A stretch of DNA of 64,000 nt from an uncultured Pseudokineococcus sp. (GTDB lineage Bacteria; Actinomycetota; Actinomycetes; Actinomycetales; Quadrisphaeraceae): assembly GCF_947495735.1 (NCBI RefSeq), contig NZ_CANMAA010000005.1, positions 175,233 through 239,232 of the forward strand, written 5' to 3'. Position 1 is the first letter of the stretch; every line of letters starts with the position of its first letter. The notes below the pieces were generated by a model. The model ran no database searches and was not told the DNA's origin. It worked only from the letters and a program-made list of their open reading frames with translations. Below are positions 9,102-22,606 of this stretch, in pieces. A program made the translations under genes and the position numbers.

Positions 9102-10141
9102 GCGGGGCCCTGCGGGGCGCCCGTCCCGCGCGCACGCGGCCGGTCGTCCTCGGCGTGCTCTGCGCCGGCGCCGTCTCGGCCCTCGCGGCCTGCTCCGCGG
9201 TCGGGGGGCCGGCCGGCACCGAGGCCTCCTCCGGCAGCGCGCTGGCGGGGTCGACGTTCTACCTCGACCCCGCCGGTCCCGCGCCGGCGCAGGTCGAGGC
9301 GTGGCGCGGGGAGGGCCGCGACGCCGACGCCGCCGACCTGGCGCCGCTGGCGGAGCAGCCCGTCGCCACGTGGTTCTCCGGCCAGCAGGAGGACCCCTTC
9401 CTGGCCGCGCAGGAGCTGACGACGGCCGCCGAGGCGGCCGGCGAGGTGCCGGTGCTCGTCGCCTACAACCTCCCCGACCGCGACTGCGGCTCCTACTCCG
9501 CGGGGGGCGCCGCGGACGCCGACGCCTGGTTCTCCTGGCTCGGGTCGCTGGCCGCGGGCCTGGAGGACCGCCCGGCCGTCGTCGTGCTGGAGCCGGACGC
9601 CGTCGCCCACGCGCTGCAGGGCTGCTCCGGGGAGTCCGCGCAGGAGCGGTTCCGGATGCTCGCCGCGGGCGTGGACCTCCTCCAGGAGCAGGAGGGCGCC
9701 CGGGTCTACGTGGACGCCGGCCACTCCGGCTGGCTCGAGGACCTCGACGAGCTGGCCGCCGCGCTGCGCGCCAGCGGCGTCGGGCAGGCCGACGGCTTCG
9801 CGCTCAACACCTCGAACTTCCGGACGACGGAGGACTCCCTCGCCTACGGCGAGCGGCTGTCCTCCCGGCTCGGCGGAGCGCGCTTCGTCGTCGACACCGG
9901 CCGCAACGGGGCCGGGCCCTCGGGCGCCCCCGAGGGCAGCGCGGACGACTGGTGCAACCCGGCCGGCCGCGCGATCGGCGCCGCCCCCACCGCCGACGTC
10001 GACAGCCCGCACGCCGACGCCCTGCTGTGGGTCAAGCAGCCCGGGCACTCCGACGGCGCCTGCCGCCCGGGCGAGCCCGAGGCCGGCACCTGGTGGCCCG
10101 AGCAGGCCCTCGACCTGGCGCGCCGCGGCGCGGGCGCCTGA
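9098..10141 (+). CDS. cslZ: Glycoside hydrolase family 6 lipoprotein (CslZ-type endoglucanase)
   Basis: A 347-aa secreted lipoprotein with lipobox LAAC (Cys near residue 31) followed by a GH6 catalytic domain of normal size. GH6 marks seen are LVAYNLPDRDCG (around the proton-donor loop), VVVLEPDAVAH (conserved catalytic Asp), VYVDAGHSGW, GFALNTSNF, DTGRNGAGP and the closing WVKQPGHSDGAC. GH6 enzymes hydrolyse beta-1,4-glucan with inversion. As last gene of the csl operon it probably trims the glucan made by the synthase at the cell surface, as CslZ does in streptomycetes. The GTG start overlaps the preceding stop (GTGA), so the three genes are translationally coupled. The dtpA-like peroxidase and copper chaperone that accompany functional glxA elsewhere are absent here. 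Confidence 0.9.
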   Translation: MSGALRGARPARTRPVVLGVLCAGAVSALAACSAVGGPAGTEASSGSALAGSTFYLDPAGPAPAQVEAWRGEGRDADAADLAPLAEQPVATWFSGQQEDPFLAAQELTTAAEAAGEVPVLVAYNLPDRDCGSYSAGGAADADAWFSWLGSLAAGLEDRPAVVVLEPDAVAHALQGCSGESAQERFRMLAAGVDLLQEQEGARVYVDAGHSGWLEDLDELAAALRASGVGQADGFALNTSNFRTTEDSLAYGERLSSRLGGARFVVDTGRNGAGPSGAPEGSADDWCNPAGRAIGAAPTADVDSPHADALLWVKQPGHSDGACRPGEPEAGTWWPEQALDLARRGAGA

Positions 10142-10196
10142 GAGCATCACCGCCGCACGTCCGCTTACGCACGTCTCCCCGGAGGAGTCCCCACCC

Positions 10197-10271
10197 ATGC
10201 GCGCCCGCTCGTCCACCGACCCGTCCCGCGCCGGGGACCGCGCGCCGCACCGGCTCCCGAGGGGGGTCTGA
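10197..10271 (+). CDS. Possible 24-aa small protein or leader peptide
   Basis: ATG at 10197 is preceded by a strong GGAGGAG ribosome site, and the frame runs 24 codons (MRARSSTDPSRAGDRAPHRL...) to TGA at 10269-10271. It is too short to compare with a family. It lies between the csl operon and the alpha-glucosidase, so it could be a translated leader or a chance frame behind a good ribosome site. Confidence 0.3.
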   Translation: MRARSSTDPSRAGDRAPHRLPRGV

Positions 10272-10520
10272 GCCGCCGTGGACCTCGACGACCACCGGAG
10301 CGGTGCCGACGACCTCGACGGCACCGGGGATCCTCTGCGGATGCACACCGAGCACGACGGCTTCCAGCGGGCGAGCCCGCCGGGGGACCGGGTCGAGTGG
10401 GAGGGCCTCGAGCGGGCGATCGCCGAGCGGGAGCTCGCCCTCCTCGACGGGACCGCGGGAGACGGCGACGAGAGCGAGATCGGGGGTCCAGCCGGTGACC
10501 CGTCCGGCCGATACCCCCGC

Positions 10521-12239
10521 ATGGCCACCACCGCCACGGACCTCGCCCCCCTCGCCGCCCCGTCTGCGGGCCTGCCCCGCCAGCGCGCGGTCTGCGGCTC
10601 CGCGCCCGCCGCGCTGCCGGACGTCCTCGTCGCCGGCGGCACCGCCGACGGGTGGTGGCGCGACGCCGTCGTCTACCAGGTGTACCTCCGCTCGTTCGCC
10701 GACGCCGACGCCGACGGCGTGGGCGACCTCGCCGGCCTGCGCGCCCGGCTGCCGCACCTCGCCTGGCTCGGCGTGGACGCGCTGTGGATCACCCCGCACT
10801 ACCCCTCGGGCGGCGCCGACGGCGGCTACGACGTCTGCGACTACCGCGACGTCGACCCCGAGCTGGGCACGGTCGACGACGTGCGCCTGCTGGTCGAGGA
10901 CGCGCACGCGCTCGGGCTGCGGGTGCTGCTCGACGTCGTGCCGAACCACACCTCCGACCGCCACCCGTGGTTCGAGGCCGCGCTCGCCGACCCGAGCAGC
11001 GAGCACGCCCGCAAGTACGTCTTCGCGCCCGCCTCGCCGGAGCCGCCGAACAACTGGGTCAGCCTCTTCGGCGGCAGCGCGTGGTCGCGCACCCCCGACG
11101 GCCGCTGGTACCTGCACCTGTTCTCCCCCGAGCAGCCCGACCTGGACTGGCGCGAGCCGTCGGTGGCCGAGGACTTCGAGGAGACGCTCCGCTTCTGGCT
11201 CGACCTGGGGGTCGACGGCTTCCGCGTCGACGTCGCCTACGGGCTCTTCAAGGACCCCGAGCTGCGCGACAACCCGGGCACCTACTCGCCGACGCTCTTC
11301 GGCCACGGCGACGAGCAGCGCCACACCTGGGACCAGGCCGAGGTGCACACCGTCTGGCGGCGCTGGCGCGCGCTGGTCGACTCCTACGAGGGCACCGGCG
11401 GCGGGCGCCGCATGCTCGTCGGCGAGGTCTGCCTGGCCGACCTCGACCGCGTGGCGGCCTACGTCCGCCCGGACGAGATGCACCAGGCCTTCGCCTTCCG
11501 GCTGCTGAAGTCGCCGTGGGACGCCGCGTCCTTCGCCGAGGGCGTCTGCTCGGCGCTGACGGCGTTCGACCGCGTGGGCGCCCCGGTGTCGTGGGTGCTC
11601 GGCAACCACGACAAGGACCGGCAGGTCACCCGCTTCGGCGGTGGCGCGCACGGCCTCTCGCGCGCCCGCGCCGCGGCGATGCTCGTCCTGGCGCTGCCCG
11701 GCTCGCCCTACCTGTACGCGGGCGAGGAGCTCGGCCTGCCGCAGGTCGTCGTCCCCGACGAGGCCAAGCAGGACCCGATCTTCCACCGCTCCGGCGGGCT
11801 CCGCGCCGGCCGCGACGGCTGCCGCATCCCCATGCCGTGGAGCACCGGCCCCGCGGCCGGCTTCTCGGGCGAGCGGGCCGTCGAGCCGTGGCTGCCGCAG
11901 CCGGAGGCCTGGGACGAGCTGTCCGTCGAGCGCCAGGCGCAGGACCCGACGTCGACCCTCTGGCTGTACCGGACGGCGCTCGTGCTGCGCCGCGAGCTGC
12001 GCGCCCTCGGTGGCGGCCGGGCGTCGGTCGAGCGCTCCGGCGACGTGCTCGCCGTCCACCGCGGCGACGAGGCGACCGGCTCGCTCACCTGCTGGGTCAA
12101 CATGGGCCACGAGGCCGTCGCCGTCCCCTGCGCCGGGGACGTCGTGCTGGCCTCCGAGGAGTCGGTGACCGCCGGCGACGGCTGGGTGCACCTGCCCGCC
12201 AGCACCGCCGTCTGGGTCTCCGAGCCCGCGCGCGCCTGA
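10521..12239 (+). CDS. GH13 alpha-glucosidase (oligo-1,6-glucosidase/trehalose-6-P hydrolase-like)
   Basis: Cytoplasmic alpha-amylase-family enzyme (572 aa) that would release glucose from short alpha-glucosides. The barrel begins at DGWWRDAVVYQVYLRSFADA and carries the GH13 blocks: DVVPNHTSDRHPWF, DGFRVDVAYGLF (nucleophile Asp), LVGEVCLADLD (acid/base Glu) and WVLGNHDKDR. It has no signal peptide. The ATG at 10521 is chosen because a -10-like GATACC (10510-10515) ends five bases before it, consistent with a leaderless transcript. The frame stays open back to a GTG at 10278, giving 81 extra acidic residues that do not look like GH13; that extension is possible but less likely. No transporter adjoins it on this strand. 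Confidence 0.9.
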   Translation: MATTATDLAPLAAPSAGLPRQRAVCGSAPAALPDVLVAGGTADGWWRDAVVYQVYLRSFADADADGVGDLAGLRARLPHLAWLGVDALWITPHYPSGGADGGYDVCDYRDVDPELGTVDDVRLLVEDAHALGLRVLLDVVPNHTSDRHPWFEAALADPSSEHARKYVFAPASPEPPNNWVSLFGGSAWSRTPDGRWYLHLFSPEQPDLDWREPSVAEDFEETLRFWLDLGVDGFRVDVAYGLFKDPELRDNPGTYSPTLFGHGDEQRHTWDQAEVHTVWRRWRALVDSYEGTGGGRRMLVGEVCLADLDRVAAYVRPDEMHQAFAFRLLKSPWDAASFAEGVCSALTAFDRVGAPVSWVLGNHDKDRQVTRFGGGAHGLSRARAAAMLVLALPGSPYLYAGEELGLPQVVVPDEAKQDPIFHRSGGLRAGRDGCRIPMPWSTGPAAGFSGERAVEPWLPQPEAWDELSVERQAQDPTSTLWLYRTALVLRRELRALGGGRASVERSGDVLAVHRGDEATGSLTCWVNMGHEAVAVPCAGDVVLASEESVTAGDGWVHLPASTAVWVSEPARA

Positions 12240-12250
12240 CCCTCGTCGGC

Positions 12251-12346
12251 CGCCAGGCGACCTGCAGAGCTCCCGATCACCGGGCGTCGTCGCAGGTCAG
12301 AGGCCTGCGACGACGCCGAGCGAGGACTTCTGCAGGTCGCCTGGCG
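12251..12346. repeat. Two-tier palindrome (interspersed repeat, element A)
   Basis: Outer arms CGCCAGGCGACCTGCAGA (12251-12268) and its exact reverse complement (12329-12346) enclose a second perfect 14-base inverted repeat, GGCGTCGTCGCAGG (12283-12296) with 12304-12317, around a 7-base loop TCAGAGG. It lies between the convergent alpha-glucosidase and beta-galactosidase genes, so it may act as a bidirectional terminator. The same arm core, GCGACCTGCAGA, recurs at 20.7 kb. Confidence 0.8.
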
Positions 12347-12356
12347 ACGCCCTGCC

Positions 12357-17411
<5,055 letters not shown>

Positions 17412-17415
<4 letters not shown>

Positions 17416-18764
17416 GACGCCACCTCCGCCGACAGGCCCTTCTCGCGGAAGATCTCCACGACCTCGCGCTCCATGGCGGCGACCGCGTCGACCATGGTCG
17501 TCGTGCCGGAGAGGACGCCGAGGAAGCGGTCGCCGAGCCCGTCCATGACCTGCTGGGCCACGGGCGGCCACGTCCACTCGAGGTTCTGCTCCTGCGCCGC
17601 GGGGGCGAAGACCTCGGCGCCGTAGGCCTGCCCGCCGAAGAACTCCGAGCCCTCCTCGCGGGCGGAGCCGATGTAGTCGGTCGCCGGCGACCAGCCGATG
17701 CCCGAGTACTGGATCATCGCGTCGATGCCCTCCCGGCTCGTCGTCATCCACGTCGCGAACTCGAGGGCCTCGTGCGGGTGCTCGGACCCGGCCATGAGGG
17801 CCGCGGTCGAGCCCCCGAGGTAGCTCGACCCGAAGCTGCCCGGGATGTCGGACCACACGGGCATGGGCGCCACCCGCCACAGCCCGGAGGCGCCCGTCGC
17901 GCCCTGCAGCAGCGCGTCGCCCCAGGAGCCGCTCGTCAGCGCCGCGATGCGCCCGTCGCCGACGGCGGCGAACCAGCCGGGCGAGTACGGCGCGAGCGCG
18001 GTGTTGACGACGCCCTCGCTGATGGCGGTGTCGAAGTGCCGGGCCACGGCCGTCGTCGCGTCGTCCGTCATCCGCACGAGCCACCGGTCGTCCTCGGGGG
18101 TGAACCAGACGGCGCCGGCCTGGGCCGCGAAGGCCAGGAACACCGAGGTGTCGCCGACGGCGAAGCTCTCCAGCCAGCGGTTCGGGTCGGCCTCGTGGAC
18201 CGCGCGGGCGGTCTCCAGCCACTCCGCCCACGTCGACGGCGGGCCCGCGCCCACCTCCTCGAGGAGGTCGGGGCGGTAGAAGGTCGCCATCGGCCCGGAG
18301 TCCTGCGGCACCGCCCACGCGCTGTCGAGGAAGGTCACCTGCTCCACCAGCGCCCGGTCGTAGGAGTCGGACACCTCCCCGAAGCCGTAGCGGGATACGT
18401 CGACGAGCCCGCTCTGGAGCAGGAAGCTCGGCACGTTGCGCATCTCCACCTGCGCCAGGTCCGGCCCGCTGCCGGCGGCGATCGCGGCGAAGAGCTTCTG
18501 GTACCCGCCGTCGTTGCCGCCGGGGATCCACACCGCCTCGACCTGGATGTCGGGCCGCTGGGCGTTCCAGATGTCGCAGACCTGCTGCAGGTCCTTCAGC
18601 CAGGCCCAGTACTCCAGCCTGACCACCTCACCGGCGGCTTTCGGGGGGATGGTGCCGGTCGCGGCCGGCGCCGTCCCGACGGTGCCGCACCCCGCGAGGC
18701 CGGCGAGCCCGGCGGCGCCGAGAGCTCCACCTCGCAGCAGGGAGCGGCGGCTGATGGATGTCAC
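17412..18764 (-). CDS. Extracellular sugar-binding lipoprotein of the ABC importer
   Basis: Family 1 solute-binding protein (450 aa) anchored outside the membrane. The N-terminus combines a twin-arginine motif (SRRSLLRGG) with lipobox LAGC at about residues 23-26, so it is probably a Tat-exported lipoprotein. The mature part opens with the usual VRLEYWAWLKDLQQVCDIWN and contains GGNDGGYQKLFAAIAAGSGP and DSAWAVPQDSGPMATFYRPD, both typical of sugar-binding proteins. The GTG at 18764 has GGAGG eight bases upstream. First gene of the beta-galactoside operon; a palindrome overlapping its promoter lies about 45 bases upstream. The exact sugar is inferred from the downstream GH2 enzyme. Confidence 0.93.
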
Positions 18765-18806
18765 GGTGGACCACCTCCACGCGGCGGTCTCCGTCGACCG
18801 CTGCAG

Positions 18807-18829
18807 CCCGGACGCTAGCCGCGTCCGGG
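18807..18829. promoter_or_regulatory. Palindromic operator over the promoter of the beta-galactoside operon
   Basis: Perfect 9-base arms CCCGGACGC (18807-18815) and GCGTCCGGG (18821-18829) around TAGCC. On the minus strand the centre supplies a -10-like TAGCGT, with GTGACG as -35 at 17-base spacing. The geometry suits a repressor blocking initiation of the binding-protein operon. No regulator gene is adjacent. Confidence 0.55.
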
Positions 18830-18890
18830 GCGGACGTCACGGTTCGGGCGGAGCCGGTTCCGCGCGTTCCTCGCCGCGGCTCCTCCCGGT

Positions 18891-19445
18891 CTACCGGTCG
18901 GCGCTGCGCGCGCGGTAGGCGGCGACGGCGGCGCGGTTGCCGCAGCCGCCCTCGCAGAAGCGCCGGGAGCGGTTGCGGGAGAGGTCGACGAGCACGTCGT
19001 CGCAGTCGTCGGCCGCGCACGTGCGCAGGCGCGAGCGCTCGCCGGCGCGGACGACGTCGACGAGCGCCATCGCGGCCTCCACGGCCATCCGCTGCGCCAG
19101 CGGCGCCTCGGGCGTCGTGGCGTGCAGGTGCCAGTCCCAGCCGTCGTGGCGGACCAGCTGCGGCAGCGCGCCGGCGCGCGCCAGCAGCGCGTTGACCCCC
19201 GCCACCTGCTCGTCCTCCGCGGCCGTCCACAGCCGCCGCAGCTCCGGGCGCAGCGCGCGGACGGCGCGCAGCTCGTCCTCGTCGCGGGTGCGCGACCCCG
19301 TGTAGTCCCACTCCTCGACGAAGGCGTCGAGGTCGCCCACGGACGCCAGCTGCTCCTCCGGTCGGCCGGGCGGGCTCCCGGGCGCCGTGTTGACGAGGGC
19401 GGCCGCCGTCGCGAGCGACGTCTCCGTGTCATGGGCGAAGACCAT
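18891..19445 (-). CDS. CGNR zinc-finger/ABATE-domain regulator
   Basis: A 184-aa protein with an N-terminal ABATE domain (about residues 1-120, starting FAHDTETSLATAAALVNTAP) and a C-terminal CGNR zinc finger: Cys-x4-Cys in LRTCAADDCDDVLVD, then RRFCEGGCGNRAAVAAYRAR. This family is thought to be a stress- or antibiotic-responsive DNA-binding regulator in actinobacteria. The ATG at 19445 has AGGAG five bases upstream and is preferred over an ATG 15 bases further out. It is divergent from an EamA exporter starting at 19536, with about 90 bases between them, so it may control that exporter. Target and ligand are unknown. Confidence 0.88.
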   Translation of the reverse strand: MVFAHDTETSLATAAALVNTAPGSPPGRPEEQLASVGDLDAFVEEWDYTGSRTRDEDELRAVRALRPELRRLWTAAEDEQVAGVNALLARAGALPQLVRHDGWDWHLHATTPEAPLAQRMAVEAAMALVDVVRAGERSRLRTCAADDCDDVLVDLSRNRSRRFCEGGCGNRAAVAAYRARSADR

Positions 19446-19535
19446 GTTGACTCCTGACATCGGCGGACCTAGCGTCATCAGCGTAACGACTGATGGCTCA
19501 TGACGTCCGGCGCGGCCGGAGGGGGAGGTGGCACC

Positions 19536-20555
19536 GTGGCAGCACCCGCGACGACCCGCCCGAGGACCGGGGGCGCCCGTGCGGCCGGCCTCGCCGTCGC
19601 CCTGCTCTCGGCGCTCGCGTTCGGCACCTCCGGGACCCTGGGCAAGGGCCTGCTCGAGACCGGCTGGTCGCCCGGCGCGGCCGTGCTCGTGCGCGCCCTC
19701 GTCGGCGCCGCCGTCCTCGCCGTCCCCGCGGCGCTCGCCCTGCGGGGGCGCTGGCACCTGCTGCGCGCCGACGCCGGGCTCGTCACCGCCTACGGCGTCA
19801 TCGCCGTGGCCGGCTGCCAGCTGGCGTACTTCACGGCCGTGCAGACCGTCTCGGTCGGCGTCGCCCTGCTCCTGGAGTACCTCGCGCCGGCGCTGCTCGT
19901 GCTCCTCGCCTGGGCGCGCGGCCGTCGTCCCTCGCCGCTCGTGGCGCTCGGCACGGTGCTCGCGCTCGCCGGGCTGGTGCTGGTCCTCGACGTCACCGGC
20001 TCCGTGCGCGTCGACCTCGTGGGCGCGGCCTGGGCGCTCGTCGCGGCGTGCGGGCTGGCGGCCTACTTCGCGCTCTCGGCGCGCCCCGGCGCCGGGCTCC
20101 CCCCGCTGGTGCTGGCCACCGGCGGGCTGGTCGTCGGCGCGGCCGTCCTCGCCCTGGCCGGGCTCGTCGGCGTCCTGCCGATGGCGACGTCCTCGGCCGA
20201 CGTCGTCCTCGCCGGCGCCCGCGTGCCGGTGCTGGTGGCGGTGCTCGCGCTCGGTGTCGTGGCCGGGGCGGTGGCGTACGCCACCGGCATCGCCGGCGCC
20301 CGCGCCCTCGGCACGCGCACGGCGTCCTTCGTCGGCCTCACCGAGGTGGTCTTCGCCGTCCTGGTGGCCTGGCTCCTGCTGGGGCAGCTGCCGCTGCCGG
20401 TGCAGCTGCTCGGCGGCGCGCTCATCGTCGCCGGCGCGGTGGCGGTCAACGCAGACGAGGGGCGCCCGGCCCGGGAGCCGCAGCGGGGTCGGCGCGTCCC
20501 GGCGGCGGTCCCGCCCGCCGGCACGGCGACCGTCCCGGCGCACCGGCAGGTCTGA
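19536..20555 (+). CDS. EamA/DMT-family transporter (RhtA-like)
   Basis: Ten-helix drug/metabolite transporter (339 aa) made of two EamA repeats. The first repeat starts GLAVALLSALAFGTSGTLGK; the second follows SVRVDLVGAAWALVAACGLA. The strongly conserved LTEVVFAVLVAWLLLGQ closes the second repeat. About 30 Arg/Pro-rich residues form a cytoplasmic tail. The GTG at 19536 is chosen for the GGGGGAGG ribosome site eight bases upstream; an in-frame ATG at 19500 would add 12 Gly-rich residues. Such proteins export amino acids or other small metabolites. It is divergent from the CGNR regulator. Confidence 0.88.
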   Translation: MAAPATTRPRTGGARAAGLAVALLSALAFGTSGTLGKGLLETGWSPGAAVLVRALVGAAVLAVPAALALRGRWHLLRADAGLVTAYGVIAVAGCQLAYFTAVQTVSVGVALLLEYLAPALLVLLAWARGRRPSPLVALGTVLALAGLVLVLDVTGSVRVDLVGAAWALVAACGLAAYFALSARPGAGLPPLVLATGGLVVGAAVLALAGLVGVLPMATSSADVVLAGARVPVLVAVLALGVVAGAVAYATGIAGARALGTRTASFVGLTEVVFAVLVAWLLLGQLPLPVQLLGGALIVAGAVAVNADEGRPAREPQRGRRVPAAVPPAGTATVPAHRQV

Positions 20556-20582
20556 CCGCCCGTCGCCGCGAGCACCTGCAGC

Positions 20583-20677
20583 CGGGGAGGACGAACATCG
20601 GCCCGCGCCCGCGCCACCCGGCGTCGTCCCTGGTCAGAGCCGCGGCGGAGCGGCGCCCTCGGACTTCGTCCTCCCCG
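20583..20677. repeat. Palindromic interspersed repeat, element B
   Basis: Arms CGGGGAGGACGAA (20583-20595) and TTCGTCCTCCCCG (20665-20677) are perfect complements. The interior contains GGCGTCGTCC and GGTCAGAG, both shared with the core of the element at 12.3 kb. Located between the EamA and ABC-2 genes, directly beside element C. Confidence 0.6.
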
Positions 20678-20690
20678 TCGGCGGCCGTCG

Positions 20691-20790
20691 CCCGCGCGGC
20701 GACCTGCAGAAGTCCACGGGCCTGCGCGTCCTCCCGGGTCAGAGGGGCGACCGGTGAGGCGAGGACCACTTCTGCAGGTCGCTGCGCGGG
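20691..20790. repeat. Palindromic interspersed repeat, element C
   Basis: Arms of 23 bases with one mismatch (20691-20713 and 20768-20790) contain GCGACCTGCAGAAGT, the same arm core as the element at 12.25 kb. The interior again carries GGGTCAGAGG. It ends six bases before the stop codon of the convergent ABC-2 permease, so it could also terminate transcription. Confidence 0.75.
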
Positions 20791-20795
20791 TGACC

Positions 20796-21650
20796 TCAGG
20801 CGTCCCGGCGCTGGAGCAGCACGAGCCCGGCCAGCAGCGGCACGAGCGCCCAGCCGACGAGCGTGAGCACGGCCTCGGTCGTGGTCAGCGCGGGCTCCCC
20901 GGTCGTGACGCCGAGGGAGCCGGCGGCGGTGGCCGGGACGTACTGCGACGCCGTCGTCAGCCAGTCGACGCCGAAGAGCGGCACGAGCCCGGGCGCGAGG
21001 AAGACGACGACCACGAGCACGGTGATGCTGCCCGCGGTGCTGCGCAGCAGCGCGCCGAGCCCCAGCCCCAGCAGGGCGGTGACGACCATGGCGGCGGCGT
21101 GGGCCACGACGGCGGCGAGCACCCCGTCGTCCTGCAGGCCGAGCGAGGCGCTCTCGGGCAGGAACGACTCGCCCGCGAGGAGGGCGAGCCCGCTGACGAC
21201 CAGGGCGACCGGGGCGAGGACGAGCGCGAGGAGCACGGCCTTGGCGACGAGCACGGGCCAGCGGCGGGGGACCGCCGTCAGGGTCGCGGTCATCGTCCCC
21301 GTCGCGTACTCGCCCGAGACGGCGAGCGCGCCCAGCACCCCCAGCAGCAGCGTGGCCAGCGAGGTGGTGGACAGGATCGAGGCGGCCAGCGCCTCGCGGC
21401 CGAGGCCCCCGGGCGGTCCGCCGGCCGGGGGCGTGCCGGCCTCCGTCGCCTCGATGGCCTGGGCGGAGCCCCAGCCGGCGAGCGTCGCGACGCCCACGCC
21501 GAGCAGGACGAAGACGAGCAGGAGCATCCACGTCGAGCGCAGGGAGGCGAGCTTCGTCCACTCGCTGCGCACGACCCGGGCCAGGCCGACGCGCCCCGAC
21601 CCGGTGCCGGCGGTGCCCGCGGGCGAGGTCGACGGGCGCGTGGTGCTCAT
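20796..21650 (-). CDS. ABC-2 type transporter permease
   Basis: A 284-aa membrane subunit of an export-type ABC transporter. After a short Ser/Thr/Gly-rich start, RVVRSEWTKLASLRSTWMLL is the hallmark N-terminus of this actinobacterial ABC-2 family. Six hydrophobic segments follow, with the ABC-2 motif around ALAVSGEYATGTMTATLTAV. The ATG overlaps the stop of the ATPase gene (ATGA), so the two form a complex and are co-translated. Substrate unknown; comparable pairs export antibiotics, peptides or lipids. Confidence 0.9.
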   Translation of the reverse strand: MSTTRPSTSPAGTAGTGSGRVGLARVVRSEWTKLASLRSTWMLLLVFVLLGVGVATLAGWGSAQAIEATEAGTPPAGGPPGGLGREALAASILSTTSLATLLLGVLGALAVSGEYATGTMTATLTAVPRRWPVLVAKAVLLALVLAPVALVVSGLALLAGESFLPESASLGLQDDGVLAAVVAHAAAMVVTALLGLGLGALLRSTAGSITVLVVVVFLAPGLVPLFGVDWLTTASQYVPATAAGSLGVTTGEPALTTTEAVLTLVGWALVPLLAGLVLLQRRDA

Positions 21651-22606
21651 CGGGGGGCTCCTGCCGGTGCGGCGTCGAGGTCAGGCTGGGCCGGGCTGTC
21701 GCCGTCGGTGAGGTACTCGCGGCTGTCGCGGGTGAGCGTCATGTAGGCGTCCTCGAGCGAGGTCTGCTGCGCGTGCAGCTCGTGCAGGACGAGGCCGTGC
21801 CGGGCGGCCAGCTCGCCGATGCGGGGCGCCTCCGCGCCGCGCACCTCCAGCAGGTCGGGCGCGTCGCCCGGCCGCGCGACGGCGCCCACGCCGGCGAGCA
21901 TCACGGCGAGGCGCTGGGCCTGCGGCGACCGGACGACCACGCTCCCGCCCCGGGTGCGGGCGACGAGCTCCTCCACGGTCGTGTCGGCGAGCAGGCGCCC
22001 GCGCCCGACGACGACGAGGTGGTCGGCGGTCAGGGCCATCTCGCTCATGAGGTGGCTCGAGACGAGGACGGCCCTGCCCTCGGCGGCCAGGCCCCGCAGC
22101 AGCCCGCGGATCCACAGGACGCCGTCGGGGTCCAGCCCGTTGACGGGCTCGTCGAGCATGACCACCGCCGGGTCGCCGAGCAGGGCCGTCGCGATGCCGA
22201 GGCGCTGGCCCATGCCGAGGGAGAAGCTGCCGACGCGCTTGCGCGCCACCGCCGTCAGCCCGACGAGGTCGAGCACCTCGTCCACGCGCCGGGCGGGGAC
22301 GCCCTCCGTCCGCGCGAGCGAGAGCAGGTGGGCGCGCGCGCTGCGCCCGGGGTGGACGGCGCGCGCCTCGAGCAGCGCGCCGACCTCGCGCAGCGGCGCC
22401 CGGTGGTCGCGGTAGCGTTTGCCGCCGACGAGCGCCTGGCCAGACGTCGGCCGGTCGAGCCCCAGCAGCAGGCGCATCGTCGTCGACTTCCCGGCGCCGT
22501 TCGGGCCCAGGAACCCCGTGACGGAGCCGGGCCGGACGGTGAAGGAGAGGTCGTCGACGGCGGTCTTGGCGCCGTAGCGCTTCGTCAGGCCCCTGGCTTC
22601 GATCAC
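21647..22606 (-). CDS. ABC transporter ATP-binding protein (export type)
   Basis: A 319-aa ATPase partner of the ABC-2 permease. It starts VIEARGLTKRYGAKTAVDDL and has Walker A GPNGAGKST, signature SFSLGMGQRLGIA, Walker B VVMLDEPVNGLD and the switch His in VLVSSHLMSEM. The C-terminal 90 residues are the usual regulatory extension of this DrrA/CcmA-like class. The GTG at 22606 fits the family N-terminus; a longer frame exists upstream but is not family-like. It is divergent from the CPA1 antiporter. Confidence 0.92.
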   Translation of the reverse strand: MIEARGLTKRYGAKTAVDDLSFTVRPGSVTGFLGPNGAGKSTTMRLLLGLDRPTSGQALVGGKRYRDHRAPLREVGALLEARAVHPGRSARAHLLSLARTEGVPARRVDEVLDLVGLTAVARKRVGSFSLGMGQRLGIATALLGDPAVVMLDEPVNGLDPDGVLWIRGLLRGLAAEGRAVLVSSHLMSEMALTADHLVVVGRGRLLADTTVEELVARTRGGSVVVRSPQAQRLAVMLAGVGAVARPGDAPDLLEVRGAEAPRIGELAARHGLVLHELHAQQTSLEDAYMTLTRDSREYLTDGDSPAQPDLDAAPAGAPR

